Source: Echinococcus granulosus (lineage: Eukaryota; Platyhelminthes; Cestoda; Cyclophyllidea; Taeniidae). From it: a stretch of 64,000 nt of DNA. Position 1 is the stretch's first letter. Every line of letters starts with the position of its first letter. Of the stretch, positions 59,801-64,000 are shown one piece after another. Both the position numbers and the translations under genes were made by a program. The notes below the pieces were generated by a model. It saw only the letters and a program-made list of their open reading frames with translations, was not told where the DNA came from and did not search any database. The DNA lies in assembly GCF_000524195.1 (NCBI RefSeq), contig NW_020170402.1, positions 206,599-270,598 on the forward strand, written 5' to 3'.

Positions 59801-61306
59801 TGCCATAAACGGTTTGTGAAAATAGGGATCGTTTTCTCTATACTACCAAGTGATAGATTTATGCGCTTGTGAGAGAACCCGTCCTACAAACCCTTCAGCA
59901 AAGTACACGAATTTAGCCATAATAAAAGTCGTTGTCCTGAGGAGATGCTTTATTGCTCAAGGCGTTACTTAACAAACACTATTTTTACACTCCACCCAAT
60001 TCTTTTTAACTTATATTTAGTACTAAACGTTAATTGGCACGAAATCAAACCCTCAACACAAGTGAATGAGAACTTGAGAATTGGAGTGATCTTAGCTGCT
60101 ACCGTCAATCGCCATTCAGCATGTGAAAACACCGAACTTCTCTACTGACCAATCAATTGTTTGCTGCTGACGTTTTGTAATAAAGTTGAGACTAACTCCT
60201 GTGAGGGAGTCACAACTTTAAGTTGTTTGGGAGGGCACAAAGATAAGTGGGTGTTAGTTCTACGGAGAAGGCTTCAATTTTGCTACATAATAAACCATAG
60301 ATGCCCCTCGGAGTCTTTCCGTTAAACTAGTAGACTGGGAACAAAAAAGCGTAACGATTCCCTCCCATAAAGGCATCGAATGCACAGGCAGCTGTCGGGG
60401 CAGAATAATAGACAATCCAGAAATCTGTGATTTGCCACATCACGGACATGGTGGAAACTCCCTTGAGGATGGAGGCCAAGAAAGAATGACCTCTTCAAAA
60501 AGTGTGATCGTTGCGCGTTCCCCAATGACTTTGAATATGATTAAAAATATCCCACCAAAGACACATTCCTTATCAAGCCCATCTATCACCACTTGCGCAA
60601 TCACCGCCACATATACGTGGAGTGCTTTCCTTTAAAATTCATGCCTCCTATGGTCAGAGAGCAATAAGTTTGATTGCATAAGAGCACCAAAAATTACGGC
60701 TATTGTAAGCAACGTTACTTTCAGAAAATGATACGAATAGCCTTATTTTAACTCCTTTTGGTCTCCTGTGGACAAACAATAATCATCTTGTCAAATGGAA
60801 CGAGCCACTGCTCTTTCACTTGGCCCTTAAGCAGTTTTCATTGGTACAGCTGCTGAGAAAGTTAGGCGGCATTACCTAATGCCTCCAAACGCTTACATTA
60901 GACGGAATTAAGTTAAATCCTCCCTCGTCCCACACAATGGCACCGGGTTTCTCGTGTGAACATCAATGCTTTGATTGACATGATTATTGTCTGCAAATAC
61001 ACCTCACAAAAGTACGCATTGCTGTAAACTTGTGAGGCGATATTTCCTTTGCGTTCTTTGTCTTGCTTGCACCGAAAAAACGTAGTCCTTTCTTGAGAGG
61101 GTGGCATGTCGATGAGTCGCTCCACCGGCATTTATTTGGGTGAAAGTAACATTGCTGCACCCTATTACAGAAGCACCTAAAATTAACTCTGAATCATTTC
61201 AGTGTAAAAGAGTTACACTCGACAGCGGTTTGTCATTTACCCGACCTTGAGCATTGAAATGATCAATCCACACTTCTCTTGACTTACCTTGATAGACCTG
61301 AATTAC
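56876..61306. other. No gene seen
   Basis: AT-rich intergenic DNA with the 18-G tract. Near 59,010-59,100 a stretch ending GTAGGTTCGTGGTTTTC faintly recalls a tRNA-derived B box. Confidence 0.45.
58407..58424 (+). repeat. Poly-G tract (18)
   Basis: A run of 18 G, the longest homopolymer in the window and a likely site of length error. Confidence 0.9.
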
Positions 61307-61502
61307 TGTAATACTTCAATTGTTCGTTCAACTCTCGGTCTTAGTAACGGGCTACGTAGGGGCTCCGCCATTGCAATTCCCATTCCAGACCTGGCCTCCG
61401 AGTCACGCCAATGACCCTCAAACCCTCCTGTATGTCGACAATACACATAATGGCACCATAACATGTCTTCCTCCGTCTTCATGTAATGGTCGGGGAGCTA
61501 CA
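61307..61502 (+). mobile_element. TRIM solo LTR
   Basis: TGTAATACTTCAATTGTTCG to CGGGGAGCTACA, 196 bp. No internal sequence adjoins. Confidence 0.65.
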
Positions 61503-64000
61503 GCGCTTCTAAATCGGGGATAATTAGCAAAGCGCATACTTTTTGAATGACGGAAAACATCTGCTGTCTAGAGTGGTAGAAAAGAATTTGGTTAAAGCTC
61601 ATCCCATTCCTATGAACATATGCAATTGCATTTGGTGCCAGCTGAGCCTCAATACTTGGGGAGGCATGTGTTTCACCCGCAAACAGCGACACTTATGAGG
61701 TAGTGACCAAAATATGTGTGTGCGTGGCGGTGGGAGGGTAGCCAGGGTTAATTGGCCTAGTTACCACGAAGTTGGAGTAGCTGTCAGAAGCATGAAAACT
61801 GCACAAGTCTAAAAATGATGCTTTTACTGAGGCAAAGCAGTGTACGGTGTCCCCATACGCACTCATTTTGATTGAATGCATAAACGTTACTTGCATCACA
61901 AAGGTGGTTGTCCAGTGCTATCACACTTCATTGTTGAGGGGATCCGCCTACCCTAATTGCCTGTCGGTTGATATGGGCGGCATTCACCAGTAATTTATGG
62001 TCAAATGGATGATATCAGTAGCACATATGAGGTGTTGATCAAGCACCTTCCTTCTGCCCTGTGGGCAATAGAATTAGTACTCTAGCTGACATGGCTCTAT
62101 CACTTACTCCAATCAACCTCTTCAACCATATGCAATCAGACTGCATTTCGCTCGGTCAGAGCCCCCTAGTCCTTTCATTTATCCATCCATCCATCGCTTC
62201 TTTACGTTCTCTTTCATCTGCATCGTGTTAGCTGCGACATTGCTCAACTTCGCGAGTGGAAACATCAAGAACTTTTATTTCCATGCGCTAAGCTTTTAAC
62301 AGTCTCGTTCACTTTCCTACCTCGCCAAAAGCTCATTTAAGTAAGCGAAACCTTCAATTGCATACTACCCTCCACTATGTGCACAACCACCCATCCTCAG
62401 TATTGCAATCAAGTGTACTGGGAGAGCGAATTGAAGGAGTACACTGCGTCTGGCTGCAAATGCTTTTGACAAGCACAAATCTATCACTGATTGTACACGT
62501 GAGGTAGTGGCAACAGCATCACTTGTGTGGAGAATGGCATTTGTGGTGACGATTACGCATCAGCGATTCGAGTTGGCTATGAAAATGTAGCAAATCTTGG
62601 GGGAAATTGCGGAACATTTATTAGCAGTTCATTCTGCAAAGCAAAACTGGTCAAGGGGCACGTCCATCATGATGGAGCCACACACGAAGCGTGAGCCTGC
62701 AATCTGCAGTATTCCGGTTTTTGTAGATGGCATAGGCGGTAGAAGAAGAAGAGTGGGCGAAACTTGTTTTTGGCTGCTATTTAGACTATTGAAGCAATTC
62801 TCACGTTTCCTTTTATTAATGCTACAGTGATGATTCAAATCACTTTTTTCTTGTACAGTTAATTACCTTGTTTCATATATGGTCATGCGTATCAGTGAAT
62901 TGTAAATGCGAATGCATATAGTGCATTTAATTACATAATTATATTCATTCAAGGAAGAAAAAAAGAGTGAATCTTATCACTGAGGTAGGCCACATGACTA
63001 AGATGAAGGAAAACTAAGAAACCTTTCAAAGTATAGGGTTTATAAACTAATAAAGTATCGCATTTAAGAGTTTACTCGAAATTGGATCCATTTGCGCATG
63101 TGAATCTAGAAAAAAGTGTGGTAAGGCACCACCCACTTAGGGGCTTAAACATCCTTGTTCATACGATTATTGGCTTATTTTTTTCCCAACCCTTCAGTGA
63201 AACTCACCAGGTCCTGTTTTTGGAGCCTCACAACGAAACAGGTATTTCAAAATGAGGATGTGGCCTCAAAGCTTTTGAGTGGAACAATAATTTGCGCACT
63301 GAAGGGTCTGCAAGGATTTGTTCACATTAACTGTAACTCTAGGCAATTGACAAAAGCTGATGCATCTGTTTCCCACTTTGCCCTTACGATCCATTCAATT
63401 ATTACCACTGATCGTAACCTGCAACCTCAAAGTTACTTAACTTAGTGAATAATGCATTAACAACTTTGGAGCGGCAAGCTGTGGACTTGCGTCTGCTAAT
63501 ATCGTCATACAATTTACCTGACGTGCGTTAGATACACATGCTTGTATGATGCATTAAAAGCATTTTATAACTGCAGACGCGAATAATTCTTAACGCTAAC
63601 AAGCAATACAAGTATCCGCAGAGCATTTACTTGCGATGTTAAAACCTTATCCGAGACACACTCATCAGTGACGATTAAAAGTGGCTTTTCAAGTGACTTG
63701 CTATATATGGTCTTATGCCAGGGCCCATTGATTAATTTGTGCTCTCTAGGAATGCCTCCACCTGTGCGTAATTGCACTCTAAGCACTGATTTTGCCTGCA
63801 TGACAATAAATATGCCATGGTGTGATTCCAGATATGATTTATTTATGTCTCATCTTACACCCCTTTCACGCATTAACTCATGCGGAGCATGGATTCACTT
63901 TCTAAATGATGTGGCAATTCATTTTCAACCCGCAAACAAATAAGTCAAGTGCACAGCACGCTCGAGTGTTCCCGTAGGAGAAGTTGCCTTAGTGAAAATG
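61503..64000. other. No gene supported
   Basis: Short frames on both strands without splice or domain support. Faint Harbinger-transposase-like resemblance on the minus strand at 61,500-61,690 was judged too weak to call. Confidence 0.4.

Noticed and set aside
61498..61692. Harbinger transposase-like peptide on the minus strand (APNAIAYVHRNGMSFNQI)
   Set aside because: Resembles the AP...YVNRKxxHSxN motif only loosely; flanking catalytic motifs are not found in the right order or frame.

Overview
This is a eukaryotic genomic contig of about 41% GC by eye, with two 100-N scaffold gaps, long AT-rich introns and many old repeats. It carries no prokaryotic genes. Introns as short as 29 and 33 bp next to introns of several kb, plus a dense non-coding LTR family, suggest a parasitic flatworm with a large repetitive genome (a cestode or trematode). 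That placement is inference.

Two plus-strand protein-coding genes can be built by hand from splice sites and codon phase. Gene 1 (about 24.2 to 43.9 kb) encodes a bHLH-PAS transcription factor of the HIF/SIM/trachealess type. Twelve exons chain in phase to about 900 codons. The basic helix-loop-helix is in exon 3 (33.15-33.45 kb). A roughly 220-residue Ser/Pro-rich linker follows, then one PAS domain spread over four exons (40.7-41.6 kb), then a low-complexity, acidic, Gln-containing C-terminus ending at 43.93 kb. I see no second PAS domain. The junction between exons 3 and 4 is the weakest point. Gene 2 (about 49.1 to 51.7 kb, 5' end unresolved) encodes an unrecognised protein with a CX2CX13CX2C putative zinc-binding motif. 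Its five exons all join in phase 0 and a polyadenylation signal follows.

The rest of the window is intron and intergenic DNA, much of it made of one repeat family. About 25 copies of a ~190-bp long terminal repeat (TG...CA ends) occur on both strands. Several are paired as direct repeats around ~700 bp of non-coding sequence, with a TGGTGGCAGCGG primer-binding site after the 5' LTR and a purine tract before the 3' LTR. This is the architecture of a terminal-repeat retrotransposon in miniature (TRIM). Near-complete copies lie at 8.0-9.0, 13.1-14.1, 18.2-19.2, 31.2-32.3, 34.1-35.2 and 55.8-56.9 kb. The others are 5'-truncated copies or solo LTRs. Five insertions are in introns of gene 1.

Layout: 1-24.1 kb, TRIM-rich intergenic DNA with gap 1 at 15.4 kb; 24.1-44 kb, gene 1; 44-49 kb, intergenic with gap 2 at 45.3 kb; 49-51.75 kb, gene 2; 51.75-64 kb, intergenic with TRIM copies, a degenerate duplicate of a gene 2-proximal segment (54.4-54.7 kb) and simple repeats. 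No rRNA, tRNA or CRISPR features were found.
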